A DNA stretch of 13,814 nucleotides, taken from NCBI GenBank assembly GCA_045589695.1, contig JAZNPP010000065.1:1-13814 (forward strand), read 5' to 3'. This document shows, piece after piece, positions 5,125 to 13,179 of this stretch (position 1 is the first letter of the stretch; each line of letters begins with the position of its first letter). The DNA is from HGM04593 sp045589695. Lineage in GTDB: Bacteria > Bacteroidota > Bacteroidia > Bacteroidales > Bacteroidaceae. Below the pieces are notes generated by a model. The model did no database searches. It worked only from the letters and a program-made list of their open reading frames with translations, and had not been told where the DNA came from. The position numbers and the translations under genes were made by a program.

Positions 5125-7536
5125 ATGAGAAAAGTATACATATCCATTCTAACCCTTTTATTTGTTCTTACGCAACAGATATTCGCGATTTCGAGTATCG
5201 GAATCAAGTTTAACCGTACGGGAACAAACGATGCGAGCGTCGTTCTTGCCATTACCGACGAGAACGGCTCTGCTATTCCCGGCGTTTCGGCCACGATGAT
5301 TTCGTCACACCAATTCAAAGCCACGGCAGGAGCGGTTACCGACGCTATTGTTTGCCCTAATGTTAATGCGAACACAAACCCGACGATTGACCTTGTGTTT
5401 ACCGTCAGCGGCGTTCCGGAAGGTTTTGCGTTCGACAGGCTCAGCTGCCACATACACGCATTGAACGGCTCAAACGGATACCAATCGCCTGAGGACGGCA
5501 AGGCACGCAAATGGAATGTAGCCGCTGCTGTGAACGACGCCGCTTTCGGCTCGCTCGACGACATTGACATTGCAGCAGGCATTACAGGTGCCAACAAGTT
5601 TTGGGACATCACCGGCAACGCAATAAACAGCGACGGCACGGTAACCCTCAAGCTGACAATTACAAAGGGCAGCGAGAATGAAGGCTGCTTCATCGGCCTC
5701 AGCGAAATCAGGTTCTCCAATTCAGCCACGTCACCGGAACCGGAACCGGAGCCGGAACCGGAGCCGGACAACAGCGAAGGAAACGTCTACTATATCTCTT
5801 GGAAAGGCAACGGCACCGATTTCATAACCGAAGAGGACAATCACTACATGACAATCAAGGGGAAAGGGGCTTCAAAACAGCTCTGGAAGTTCATACCGAC
5901 AGATAAAGCCAACTGCTTCTACATTAAGAACACCACAACAGGCCGTTACATCGGCAGCTGTAACCTCACTCCGTCATCAGATTCAAAGATAACGACATCT
6001 GCCGAGCCTGTAGAGTACTATGCAGGACCGAGCAGCGTAAAGACAGGACTTCACTACTTCAGTTCTACCGACTGCGACAACTACAGCAACGAAAGCGCCG
6101 GCCCGCGCGCCCTGAACAAGGACGGCGCGTCGAGCCACATAATAACATGGGTAACATACAAAAACGGCTCATACGACGAAGCGTCATACTGGAAACTTAT
6201 TGACGAGCTTGAGGTTTATTCTCCGTTCTCGGCAAGCGAAGCCATAGGAATTATCGGTACAAGCTATAACATGGCAAGCAATAACGGCAAGTATCTCACA
6301 GTTACCGACGCCGGACTTGCCCTCAACGACCCCGACTCTTTCGACAAGTCTCAAGAGTGGTACTTTGTGGGTACAGGCAACAAGACCGGCTGGCAGATAG
6401 CTTCGGCAAGCAAACCCGCCACCGTCATAGGCATAAGCAACGGCGATATTGCAGCCGCCGAGGGACTTGAGACAAAATGGACCGCATACGAAAGCGAACA
6501 GGTTAAGGGGTATACCTACTTCAAGAACGGAAACAGAGTGTTGAAGATAGGTACAGACAGTCTGTTCCGTTTCAGCAAGGTACTTAGCGAATTCGTACGC
6601 AGTCTAAAGATTTACAGCAACCCGTGCGGCGCCGTAGGCGACAACTACGCCAAGAGCATAAACATTCACGGTGAGGGCGCGCTGGACAATATCGTATATA
6701 CAGCCGACAGCAAGCCGGACAGGTGGCATGTGATGTACGCCAATGACAGAGGAGCCGTAGCGAAGGGCAAGAAGTTCGACATTGACGTGACTTTGTCGGC
6801 AAACGCAGCGAGCGACCTTGCCGTTACGGCACACTTCGACTGGAACAGCGACGGCGTGTACGAGACCGAAGCGCCATTGACATTGAACGGCACTGATGCG
6901 AACGCCGAGGTTGCCGTTCCCGAATGGGCGAATATGGTACAGACACGCATGCGTCTGCGAGTGAACAGCAACGGCCTTAACCTTGCCGAAGACGAGGTTT
7001 ACGGCTTCATCTATGATTTCAATATCAATATTGTGGAGCCTCAGGAAGAACGCACCGTTACAATAGGCGTGAACTCGTGGGAGCGTGGCGAAGCGACGCT
7101 TTCCGAGGTCGCCGACAGCTATGCGTACGGGACAACCCTGACAGCGAAGGCTGTCGCTTACGGCAACGGTACGTTCGTATGCTGGAGAGAAGAAGGAGTC
7201 GTTGTTTCAACGGACACCGAATATACATTCACAGCCGACCACAACGTGAAACTTGTAGCATACTTCGCTCCTAATACCGACGAGAGCAGTTACCCGACAG
7301 GCATCGGCGAGGTTGCCGAAGAGTGCATAATCGACGTGTGCCGGCAGGGCGACAGGCTTACAGCGGACAGCGCAAGCGGTGTTCTCTCATTAGAACTTTA
7401 CACCATCAACGCAGCGAAGATTGCCGCTTGCAAAGGCAACACAATGAACGTCGCAGGCGTAACCGAGGGCGTGTACATACTGCGCGCGACGACAGCCGAT
7501 GGCTACAAGAACGTTAAGATTTTCATCAAGAAATAA
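5125..7536 (+). CDS. Secreted modular protein (lectin-like, GEVED-like and InlB-like domains, sorting tail)
   Basis: This 803-aa protein has a signal peptide (residues 1-21, ending QQIFA) and is likely exported. Approximate modules: beta-sandwich-like domain 24-198; an acidic Pro-Glu linker at 204-214 (PEPEPEPEPEP); a ricin/trefoil-like region 219-362 (QLWKFIP, SYWKLID); a further trefoil-like part 375-500 (QEWYFVG); a GEVED-like domain ~510-637 (HFDWNSDGVYE, then DEVYGFIYDF); a divergent InlB-B-repeat-like domain 643-715 (GTTLTAKAV...FVCW...VAYF); and a type IX-like tail 752-803 (LELYTINAAKI...GVYILRA...KIFIKK). No catalytic signature is recognisable; surface glycan binding is inferred. The gene lies only 15 bp upstream of the sulfatase, so the two are very probably co-transcribed and may act on the same sulfated glycan. 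It shares architecture style, but no long identical segment, with the 796 product. Confidence 0.85.
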   Translation: MRKVYISILTLLFVLTQQIFAISSIGIKFNRTGTNDASVVLAITDENGSAIPGVSATMISSHQFKATAGAVTDAIVCPNVNANTNPTIDLVFTVSGVPEGFAFDRLSCHIHALNGSNGYQSPEDGKARKWNVAAAVNDAAFGSLDDIDIAAGITGANKFWDITGNAINSDGTVTLKLTITKGSENEGCFIGLSEIRFSNSATSPEPEPEPEPEPDNSEGNVYYISWKGNGTDFITEEDNHYMTIKGKGASKQLWKFIPTDKANCFYIKNTTTGRYIGSCNLTPSSDSKITTSAEPVEYYAGPSSVKTGLHYFSSTDCDNYSNESAGPRALNKDGASSHIITWVTYKNGSYDEASYWKLIDELEVYSPFSASEAIGIIGTSYNMASNNGKYLTVTDAGLALNDPDSFDKSQEWYFVGTGNKTGWQIASASKPATVIGISNGDIAAAEGLETKWTAYESEQVKGYTYFKNGNRVLKIGTDSLFRFSKVLSEFVRSLKIYSNPCGAVGDNYAKSINIHGEGALDNIVYTADSKPDRWHVMYANDRGAVAKGKKFDIDVTLSANAASDLAVTAHFDWNSDGVYETEAPLTLNGTDANAEVAVPEWANMVQTRMRLRVNSNGLNLAEDEVYGFIYDFNINIVEPQEERTVTIGVNSWERGEATLSEVADSYAYGTTLTAKAVAYGNGTFVCWREEGVVVSTDTEYTFTADHNVKLVAYFAPNTDESSYPTGIGEVAEECIIDVCRQGDRLTADSASGVLSLELYTINAAKIAACKGNTMNVAGVTEGVYILRATTADGYKNVKIFIKK
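5734..5769 (+). repeat. In-frame Pro-Glu microrepeat
   Basis: Six-base units CCGGAA/CCGGAG repeat five times and end in CCGGAC, encoding the PE linker between the N-terminal module and the lectin-like module. Unit number could vary by slippage without breaking the frame. Its complement encodes a Ser-Gly run that creates a spurious antisense reading frame at 5118-5771. Confidence 0.8.
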
Positions 7537-7551
7537 ATAAAACAGTAAAAT

Positions 7552-9069
7552 ATGGACAAGAACAAATTTTTACTTTTCGGTTGCGGATTGCTCGCCTCGG
7601 CGGCAGTTCAGGCACAGGAGGCGCAGAAGCCGAACATTATTTATATTATGTGCGACGACTTAGGTTACGCCGACGTGGGATGCTACGGACAGCAGTACAT
7701 AAGCACTCCTAACCTCGACCGCATGGCTGCAGAGGGCATGCGTTTCACGCAGGCGTACGCAGGCAGCCCCGTGAGCGCTCCGTCACGCGCATGCTTCATG
7801 ACAGGACAGCACACAGGACACACCAAGGTACGTGGAAACAAGGAGTATTGGCCAGGATCGGGTTGGGTTTATTACGGAAACAACCAGGAATACAAGGTCG
7901 CAGGCCAGGAGCCTTACGACCCCGACCATGTCATCCTTCCCGAGATTATGAAGGACAACGGCTACAACACCGGCATGTTCGGCAAGTGGGCAGGCGGCTA
8001 CGAAGGCTCGGTATCGACGCCCGACAAGCGTGGCGTAGACCGTTACTATGGATATATCTGCCAGTTCCAGGCTCACCTCTACTACCCCAACTTCCTGAAC
8101 TCTTATGACAGAGAGGCTGGCGACACAGAGGTTAAGCGTATTGAGCTTGAAGGCAACACCGGGCATGCAATGTACGGCGAGGACTACAAGAACCGCAAGG
8201 ACTATTCTGCCGACCTCATTCACCAGGAAGCGATGAAATGGATTGACAAGCAGACAGCCGACAAGCCATTCTTCGGCGTGTTCACATACACATTGCCGCA
8301 TGCCGAGCTTGCACAGCCTAATGACTCTATCCTGCAGGCCTATCAGGGCGCATTCTGCCAGGAGAAAAGCTACGGCGGCGACAGAGGTTCATACTACAAC
8401 CCGACAGATATCGCTCACCAGCAGTTCGCGGCTATGGTAACACGCCTCGACGCTTACGTTGGCGAGGTGCTTGCGAAGCTGAAAGAGAAGGGATTCGACA
8501 AGAACACGCTCGTTATCTTCACCAGCGACAACGGCCCGCACACCGAAGCCGGCGGCGACCCCGACTACTTCAACACCGAGAAGCTGCTACAGGGCACAAA
8601 GCGTTCTACACATGAGGGCGGCATCCGTGTTCCGTTCATCGCATGGTGGCCGGGAGAGGTTGAAGCAGGCACTGTCAATGACCACCAGCTCGCATTCTAC
8701 GACCTAATGCCTACATTCTGCGATATTGCAGGCATCGACAACTACGTCGAGCGCTACACGAACAAGAACCTCGCAGCAGACTACTTCGACGGTTTGTCGT
8801 TCGCTCCCACATTGCTTGGCGAAGGCGAGCAGGAGAAGCACGAATTCCTCTACTGGGAGTTCCACGAGACAAACATGATGGCTCTGCGCATGGATAACTG
8901 GAAGCTTGTAGTCCAGAACGGCAATTGCAGTCTTTACGACCTCGCTACGGACCTGCACGAAGACAATAACATAGCTTCGCAGTATCCCGATGTAGTAAGT
9001 AAGATGAAAGAGATTATCATGCGTGAACACACAGAGAGTTCAATGTTCAAAATAACATTGCCACGGTAA
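7552..9069 (+). CDS. Secreted S1-type sulfatase (serine-type)
   Basis: This 505-aa protein belongs to the formylglycine-dependent sulfatases, which hydrolyse sulfate esters on glycans or aryl groups in the periplasm or at the surface. An N-terminal signal peptide ends near VQA-Q (residue 21-22); C11 in LFGC could be a weak lipobox. The active-site motif is SAPSRACFMTG with Ser75 as the residue to be converted, so a serine-acting maturase (anSME) is expected elsewhere in the genome. Metal ligands are D35-D36 and D326-N327 (TSDNGPH). H250 (LPHAEL) and K350 (GTKR) match conserved substrate residues. Where most members have GKWHLG, this protein has GKWAGG (144-149), so the usual histidine is alanine (A147). 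Length is normal for the family. It is the second gene of the operon starting at 5125. The substrate cannot be read from the sequence. Confidence 0.93.
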   Translation: MDKNKFLLFGCGLLASAAVQAQEAQKPNIIYIMCDDLGYADVGCYGQQYISTPNLDRMAAEGMRFTQAYAGSPVSAPSRACFMTGQHTGHTKVRGNKEYWPGSGWVYYGNNQEYKVAGQEPYDPDHVILPEIMKDNGYNTGMFGKWAGGYEGSVSTPDKRGVDRYYGYICQFQAHLYYPNFLNSYDREAGDTEVKRIELEGNTGHAMYGEDYKNRKDYSADLIHQEAMKWIDKQTADKPFFGVFTYTLPHAELAQPNDSILQAYQGAFCQEKSYGGDRGSYYNPTDIAHQQFAAMVTRLDAYVGEVLAKLKEKGFDKNTLVIFTSDNGPHTEAGGDPDYFNTEKLLQGTKRSTHEGGIRVPFIAWWPGEVEAGTVNDHQLAFYDLMPTFCDIAGIDNYVERYTNKNLAADYFDGLSFAPTLLGEGEQEKHEFLYWEFHETNMMALRMDNWKLVVQNGNCSLYDLATDLHEDNNIASQYPDVVSKMKEIIMREHTESSMFKITLPR

Positions 9070-9081
9070 CTGAAGTATTAT

Positions 9082-9129
9082 CAAAACATTCAGGGCGGCT
9101 GAGACTTCTCAGCCGCCCTGAATGTTTTG
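9082..9129. terminator. Bidirectional terminator between convergent genes
   Basis: A perfect 22-bp stem (9082-9103 with 9108-9129) with an ACTT loop. The GC-rich core is bordered by CAAAAC on the left and GTTTTG on the right, so it can serve transcripts from the sulfatase operon (plus) and from the acyl-CoA ligase (minus). It starts 13 bp after the sulfatase stop. Confidence 0.85.
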
Positions 9130-9153
9130 TTCGGTAAAAGCCATAACCTCACC

Positions 9154-9176
9154 CGCCATTATATTCTACCGCAGTC
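9154..9176 (-). repeat. Dispersed repeat, copy B
   Basis: Reverse complement matches 310-332 at 22 of 23 positions. It sits in the short spacer between the bidirectional terminator and the ligase stop codon. Next to it GCAGTC (9171-9176) and GACTGC (9183-9188) form a small inverted repeat. Confidence 0.6.
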
Positions 9177-9210
9177 GCTACGGACTGCAGCTACACGTTA
9201 GTCGCTGACG

Positions 9211-10863
9211 TTATTTCTTCTTCTTTTCCTCCTCTACTGTCGGAGCAGTATCCTTATACTTGAATCGTCTGATTTTCTGTGTCGCGGTCTTTTCGAAAGG
9301 CTCTTTCATGACCTCGACAGAACTTACCTGAGACGATTTGTTCACATTATTATTGGTGATGCTGAGTATCTTCGACTTCCAGCTGTCGAGCCTCTCATAG
9401 AACTTGTCCTCGCTCTCCTTATCCCACTGTATAAAGTCCTCGGAAGGAGAAACAAGAGCCACAAGACGGCCGTTACGCTCTACCACGATAGACTCGCTCA
9501 CGCCCTCAACGTTGTTCAGAACGTTCTCTATCTCTTCGGGGTATATATTCTCGCCCGACGGGCCGAGAATCATATTGTTGTTGCGTCCCTTGATGTAGAA
9601 ACGGCCCTTTTCGTCCTGAACGGCAATGTCGCTCGTGCGGAACCAGCCGTCCTCGGTGAAAACGCTCCTTGTACGTACAGGGTCCTTGTAATAGCCGAGC
9701 ATCACGTTAGGTCCCTTAGCTACTATTTCGCCCTCGCCTGTTTCGGGATTGATATTATGCAGTTTCAGCTGAACGTTATATACGGGGTAGCCGAAAGAGC
9801 CTACTGCGCGCCAGCCCTTCATCGAATATCCGAGCAGAGGCGACGTCTCGGTCAATCCGTAGCCGACAGCGTACGGGAAACGCGCCTTCAAGAGGAATGT
9901 TTCGACTTCAGGGTCGAGCTTCGCTCCGCCGATACCATAGAAAGAGATATGACCGCCGAATGTCTTTTTCAGCTTCATGCCTATGATGCGGCACATGAGC
10001 CCGTTCATATGTTCGTTCATCCACGTGAGAGTGCGGCTCTTCTTAATTGTAGGCAATACGCTCGCTTTGTATACCTTTTCGATAATCATAGGCACCGTGA
10101 GCATGGTCGTAGGCTTCACAATCTTCATCGCCTTAAGGAGCAAAGGCGCCGCCGGCGGCTTGGGAAGGTAATAGACCGTAGAGCCCGTATACATAGGATA
10201 CAGCATGCCGAGGGTCATCTCAAGAGTATGCGCCATAGGCAGTATTGAAAGCCAGCGGTCCTTTTCCGTTCTCTTGCACGAGTGATAGCTTGTGATTACG
10301 TTCGACGCAAGGTTACGGTGGCTCAGGACAACGCCCTTCGCACTGCCTGTAGTGCCCGACGTGTAAATGATTGTAGCGATATCGTCAGGGGTAGGAACGG
10401 CTGCGCGCCCGTCGCAAGTGAACTTCTCTTCGTCGGCCTTGATTATGTTGAACGTATCCATCTCTATGACAAGCGTCATCTTGTCCATAATCTCCTGGGA
10501 CAATCTGCCTCGGAGCTTGCCTGCAACGAATATAACCTTGCTCTCGGAGTGGTTGATGATATTAGTGACCTCGTTTTCGGAACTGTCGGGAAGTATCGGA
10601 ATAGATATTCTGCCGTACGCTACCGTAGAGAAGAAAGCCACAGACCAGTTAGGCATGTTCGTAGAGAAAATAGCCACTTTGTCGCCGACGCCGATGCCGT
10701 ACTGTGTCAGAATCTTTGACATGGCATCACATTCGCTCTTAAAAGAGGCGTACGTATATGAACCATTCTTGGTATCGTACCATTGGGTGTATGTCTTCTT
10801 TGAATAGACAGTTGTAGAGTATTCGTAGAGTTTTGCCAGAGTATCGATATATTTCTCTCTCAT
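9211..10863 (-). CDS. AMP-forming long-chain acyl-CoA synthetase-like ligase
   Basis: This 550-aa member of the ANL adenylating enzymes would activate a carboxylic acid, most likely a long-chain fatty acid, with ATP and then form the CoA thioester, feeding lipid metabolism in the cytoplasm. Motifs: P-loop YTSGTTGSAKG (167-177), GYGLTETSP (334-342), the ribose-binding Asp in TSD (D412), hinge-region KGRNNN (425-430) followed by GENIYPEEIE (437-446), and the C-terminal catalytic lysine in TATQK (K530). Length fits bacterial FadD-like enzymes. The tail is lysine-rich (EEEKKKK). I chose the ATG at 10863 because MREKYIDTLAKLYE resembles the usual N-terminus; an in-frame ATG at 10893 would add ten basic residues. 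It is a single-gene unit, convergent with the sulfatase and divergent from the LytTR gene. The exact acyl substrate is not determined. Confidence 0.9.
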   Translation of the reverse strand: MREKYIDTLAKLYEYSTTVYSKKTYTQWYDTKNGSYTYASFKSECDAMSKILTQYGIGVGDKVAIFSTNMPNWSVAFFSTVAYGRISIPILPDSSENEVTNIINHSESKVIFVAGKLRGRLSQEIMDKMTLVIEMDTFNIIKADEEKFTCDGRAAVPTPDDIATIIYTSGTTGSAKGVVLSHRNLASNVITSYHSCKRTEKDRWLSILPMAHTLEMTLGMLYPMYTGSTVYYLPKPPAAPLLLKAMKIVKPTTMLTVPMIIEKVYKASVLPTIKKSRTLTWMNEHMNGLMCRIIGMKLKKTFGGHISFYGIGGAKLDPEVETFLLKARFPYAVGYGLTETSPLLGYSMKGWRAVGSFGYPVYNVQLKLHNINPETGEGEIVAKGPNVMLGYYKDPVRTRSVFTEDGWFRTSDIAVQDEKGRFYIKGRNNNMILGPSGENIYPEEIENVLNNVEGVSESIVVERNGRLVALVSPSEDFIQWDKESEDKFYERLDSWKSKILSITNNNVNKSSQVSSVEVMKEPFEKTATQKIRRFKYKDTAPTVEEEKKKK

Positions 10864-10950
10864 CTTTTTAATTCTTTTGTAAACCCGAATCATAGTGTAT
10901 AATGCTTATTAGTTCAAACGGTAAAATCAAAAACCCTCTTTTTTGCACTG

Positions 10951-10958
10951 CAAAGGTA
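10951..10958 (-). promoter_or_regulatory. Promoter -7 element for the ligase gene
   Basis: On the minus strand this reads TACCTTTG, a full match to TAnnTTTG. No clear TTTG -33 box lies 19-21 bp upstream. The leader would be about 80 nt to the 10863 start, and would also include the alternative start at 10893. Confidence 0.5.
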
Positions 10959-11070
10959 TATCTTTTGCCAATATACGAATAATTATTGTTACGGGGATAA
11001 GCGTTTTGTGAAAAAAATCGTATTTTTAGGGATAAAAGCGGCATTTTAGGGAAATTTGACAAATATTCAT

Positions 11071-11078
11071 TATCTTTG
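11071..11078 (+). promoter_or_regulatory. Promoter -7 element for the LytTR gene
   Basis: TATCTTTG matches TAnnTTTG and ends 27 bp before the ATG, giving a leader of about 20 nt. The -33 region is weak (TTTAG near 11045). Together with the minus-strand element at 10951-10958 it makes this a divergent promoter region. Confidence 0.55.
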
Positions 11079-11105
11079 TCCCAGCATTTTTAGGTATTAA
11101 ACAAC

Positions 11106-11906
11106 ATGAAAAAGAACTTGATGTTAAGCGGTGCATGCACCATACTCCACTCATTGGTCGTGCCTGTATTCATTCTTATATTCATCACTTTCTACAAGCC
11201 TCACGGCATTCATGAACTGCTCGAAATGGAGCATGCGAGCTTCGCTTTCAATGCGGCGATAATATTCTGCATAGTACTCATCTCGACATCAATCACGCGA
11301 GGCTGGTTATACCTTATAGGCAAATACAGACATATTTCAAGGTCAATATATACGGTTTGGAGTTTTGCCGAAATGGTTGTCGCCGCCCTCTTCACGTCGC
11401 TCTACGTCACTCTGATGCTTAAAGAGCCTGTATCTTTTTTCGAGATCGCCGGCACATTCATATTGCTGATGATTACTACTGCCGTTTACCCGTACGCATT
11501 CATCTGGCTTGGTTACGAACTTTACACGAAGAACAATGAAGAGAGCATCGCCGCCGACGATAACTCATTGATAAGATTCCACGATGAATACAAGAAATTA
11601 CGACTTGTAATAGCGCCCGAAGCGGTAATATTCATAAAGTCGGAGGACAACTACGTGCAGATACACTATCAGGACCAGAACAAAACAAAGAAATTCGTTC
11701 TGCGTTCGTCGATGAAGGCACTTGAAGAGACCCTCGCAAAGCGAGGACTTGTACGATGCCACAGGTCATACTTCATCAACCCCGCCTACATAAAGATTGT
11801 CCACAGGGACAGCACGGGAATCTTTGTCGCAGAACTGAAACAAGAGGGATTCGACAGCATCCCAATCTCACGCAAATACCAAGACGCGATAACAAGACTG
11901 CTTTAA
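11106..11906 (+). CDS. Membrane-anchored LytTR-family transcription regulator
   Basis: This 266-aa protein has about four hydrophobic segments (approximately 10-29, 47-64, 87-105 and 111-136) followed by a linker and a C-terminal LytTR DNA-binding domain (about 165-266). Characteristic LytTR residues are seen: FIKSEDNYVQIHY (176-188), LRSSMKALEE, VRCHRSYFINPAYI (216-229) and IPISRKY (252-258). LytTR domains bind paired direct repeats upstream of target genes. Without a phosphoacceptor receiver domain, the membrane part may sense a signal directly or need a partner. No sensor kinase is adjacent. Divergence from the acyl-CoA ligase suggests, but does not show, that it controls that gene or itself. 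Start choice is supported by the -7 element just upstream. Confidence 0.9.
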   Translation: MKKNLMLSGACTILHSLVVPVFILIFITFYKPHGIHELLEMEHASFAFNAAIIFCIVLISTSITRGWLYLIGKYRHISRSIYTVWSFAEMVVAALFTSLYVTLMLKEPVSFFEIAGTFILLMITTAVYPYAFIWLGYELYTKNNEESIAADDNSLIRFHDEYKKLRLVIAPEAVIFIKSEDNYVQIHYQDQNKTKKFVLRSSMKALEETLAKRGLVRCHRSYFINPAYIKIVHRDSTGIFVAELKQEGFDSIPISRKYQDAITRLL

Positions 11907-11979
11907 TATAGAGTACAGAGTAATATTCGCTCTTTTATCGGCAATTTTAGACTCAGTTTTTGAAAAAATGGCAAAATTA

Positions 11980-12010
11980 TTTGCCGTTACAGAAATTATT
12001 CATATCTTTG
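11980..12010 (+). promoter_or_regulatory. Bacteroidetes-type promoter for tRNA-Lys
   Basis: TTTG (11980-11983), a 19-bp spacer and TATCTTTG (12003-12010) give an exact match to both consensus boxes with ideal spacing. The predicted start lies near 12017, shortly before the tRNA. Confidence 0.8.
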
Positions 12011-12034
12011 CACTCGCTTAACGGCGATTAGGTA

Positions 12035-12107
12035 GACTCGCTAGCTCAGCAGGTAGAGCACATCCCTTTTAAGGATGGGGTCTTGGGTTCGAGCCCCAAG
12101 CGAGTCA
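12035..12107 (+). tRNA. tRNA-Lys, anticodon UUU
   Basis: A 73-nt cloverleaf. Acceptor stem GACTCGC / GCGAGTC; D arm GCTC-AGCAGGTA-GAGC; anticodon stem CATCC / GGATG with loop CTTTTAA, placing TTT at 12068-12070; T stem TTGGG / CCCAA with a TTCGAGC loop; discriminator A. The 3' CCA is not encoded (CACC follows), so it must be added after transcription. No integrase or duplicated tRNA end is seen nearby. Confidence 0.97.
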
Positions 12108-12117
12108 CACCAACAGT

Positions 12118-12149
12118 AAAGACAGCCTCACGAGGCTGTCTTTTTTTTT
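12118..12149 (+). terminator. Rho-independent terminator after tRNA-Lys
   Basis: AAAGACAGCCT (12118-12128) pairs perfectly with AGGCTGTCTTT (12133-12143) around a short loop, and nine Ts run from 12141 to 12149. Confidence 0.93.
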
Positions 12150-12159
12150 GCGGCTCTCC

Positions 12160-12190
12160 TTTGGAGTAAGGCTGCAATGTGCTATTTTTG
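12160..12190 (+). promoter_or_regulatory. Promoter for the radical SAM gene
   Basis: TTTG (12160-12163), a 19-bp spacer and TATTTTTG (12183-12190) fit the Bacteroidetes consensus exactly. Transcription would begin near 12197, giving a leader of about 14 nt before the ATG at 12211. Confidence 0.75.
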
Positions 12191-12210
12191 CCTTGTACAA
12201 CCATTAATGC

Positions 12211-13050
12211 ATGATTACCCGCTGTTATCTTGAAATAACGAACATCTGCAACCTCGATTGTCTTTTCTGTCCTAAGACATCGAGGCCGAAGCGTTCTCTT
12301 TCGTCCGATGAATTCGACAAACTTACATCACGTCTGCAGGGCAAGGTAAAATTTCTCTATTTTCATCTCATGGGCGAGCCTCTGCTGCACGCTCACCTGC
12401 CTGAATTCATCGTTATGGCACGTAATAAAGGATTTGTGCCGGTGCTGACAACGAACGGCACGCTTCTTTCTCGCGCGCAGGCTGTTATTGACGCTCTGCC
12501 GCATAAGGTACAGATATCTCTTCATTCTCACGAAGGCAACGGAAAAGAGAATCCGGAACAGTACATAGACGATGTCATGCGTTTTTCCCTCGCAGCGGCG
12601 TCGAAAGGGGTTATCATAGTGCTTCGCCTGTGGAATCAGGGCGGGTACGACAAGGAGAACGAACTTTTGCTCTCACTTGTATCGAATTATATCCCTCACC
12701 CCTGGACACAACGCCACGACGGGTGGAGGGTCGCCGAGAATATATATATTGAATATGGCCGCATGTTCGAATGGCCCGACAGCGACAGGGCGGAAAACAA
12801 CGATGAAGAGGCCTTTTGTTATGCTTTGCGTAACCAAATTGGCGTTCTGGCGGACGGCACGGTCGTTCCATGCTGCCTCGACAGCGCCGGTACCATCAGG
12901 CTTGGCAATCTTTTTGAGCAGCCGCTCGATGAGATACTCGCTTCGCCACGGGCGAAGGCTATTTACGACGGTTTTACAAAGCATACGGCAGTAGAGCCGT
13001 TATGCCGCAGATGCGGTTATGCGAATGTAATCAAAAAACTGTTGAAATAA
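12211..13050 (+). CDS. Radical SAM protein with C-terminal SPASM/twitch-like cysteines
   Basis: This 279-aa protein carries the radical SAM cluster motif CNLDCLFC (C13, C17, C20), a GEP motif (MGEPLLH, 54-60) that helps bind SAM, and TTNGTLL (80-86). The C-terminal half has C203, C221-C222 and CRRC (C265, C268), with the spacing typical of a shortened SPASM or twitch domain holding an auxiliary Fe-S cluster (GVLADGTVVPCC, then LGNLFEQPLDEIL). Such enzymes modify peptides or proteins or act in cofactor synthesis; the substrate here is unknown. It is shorter than anaerobic sulfatase maturases and lacks their CxYC motif, so it is probably not the maturase of the nearby sulfatase. It is transcribed from its own promoter just after the tRNA terminator, with no partner gene adjacent. 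A peptide substrate elsewhere, possibly small proteins like the 4687 product, is speculation. Confidence 0.88.
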   Translation: MITRCYLEITNICNLDCLFCPKTSRPKRSLSSDEFDKLTSRLQGKVKFLYFHLMGEPLLHAHLPEFIVMARNKGFVPVLTTNGTLLSRAQAVIDALPHKVQISLHSHEGNGKENPEQYIDDVMRFSLAAASKGVIIVLRLWNQGGYDKENELLLSLVSNYIPHPWTQRHDGWRVAENIYIEYGRMFEWPDSDRAENNDEEAFCYALRNQIGVLADGTVVPCCLDSAGTIRLGNLFEQPLDEILASPRAKAIYDGFTKHTAVEPLCRRCGYANVIKKLLK

Positions 13051-13065
13051 GACTGAAACAGTTTT
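13035..13065 (+). terminator. Weak hairpin over the stop codon of the radical SAM gene
   Basis: AAAACTGTT (13035-13043) pairs with AACAGTTTT (13057-13065) around a 13-base loop that contains the TAA stop. The AT-rich stem ending in Ts could end transcription weakly. It may instead be fortuitous. Confidence 0.35.
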
Positions 13066-13095
13066 AATTGTTAAACGTTAATCTTTCCTCGTTAA

Positions 13096-13179
13096 TCTGT
13101 TGGCGGCATTCGCTACCGCAACCCAAGCGGCATCACATTCGGCGATGCTGCGCTTGACGAGATGCTGCTCACGCCGTAG
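13096..13179 (+). pseudogene. Possible C-terminal gene remnant
   Basis: Starting after an in-frame TAA (13093-13095), one frame reads GGIRYRNPSGITFGD and then AALDEMLLTP before TAG at 13177-13179. There is no start codon. The ending weakly echoes the SPASM stretch LDEILASP of the gene just upstream. It could be a decayed gene end or chance. Confidence 0.25.

Noticed and set aside
5118..5771. 217-codon antisense frame starting with a Ser-Gly repeat
   Set aside because: It is the complement of the Pro-Glu microrepeat and the N-terminal domain of the 5125 gene; the sense frame has the signal peptide and domains.
9757..10719. Plus-strand frames opposite the acyl-CoA ligase
   Set aside because: The minus strand carries a full set of adenylating-enzyme motifs; the plus frames are arginine/histidine-rich shadows.
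12035..12107. tRNA-Lys as an integration site for a mobile element
   Set aside because: No integrase gene and no duplicated 3' tRNA end were found downstream; the terminator and next promoter follow directly.
12211..13050. Radical SAM gene as the maturase (anSME) for the serine-type sulfatase
   Set aside because: It is about 100 residues too short, has CLFCPK rather than a CxYC-type motif, lacks the full set of SPASM cysteines, and is a separate transcription unit.
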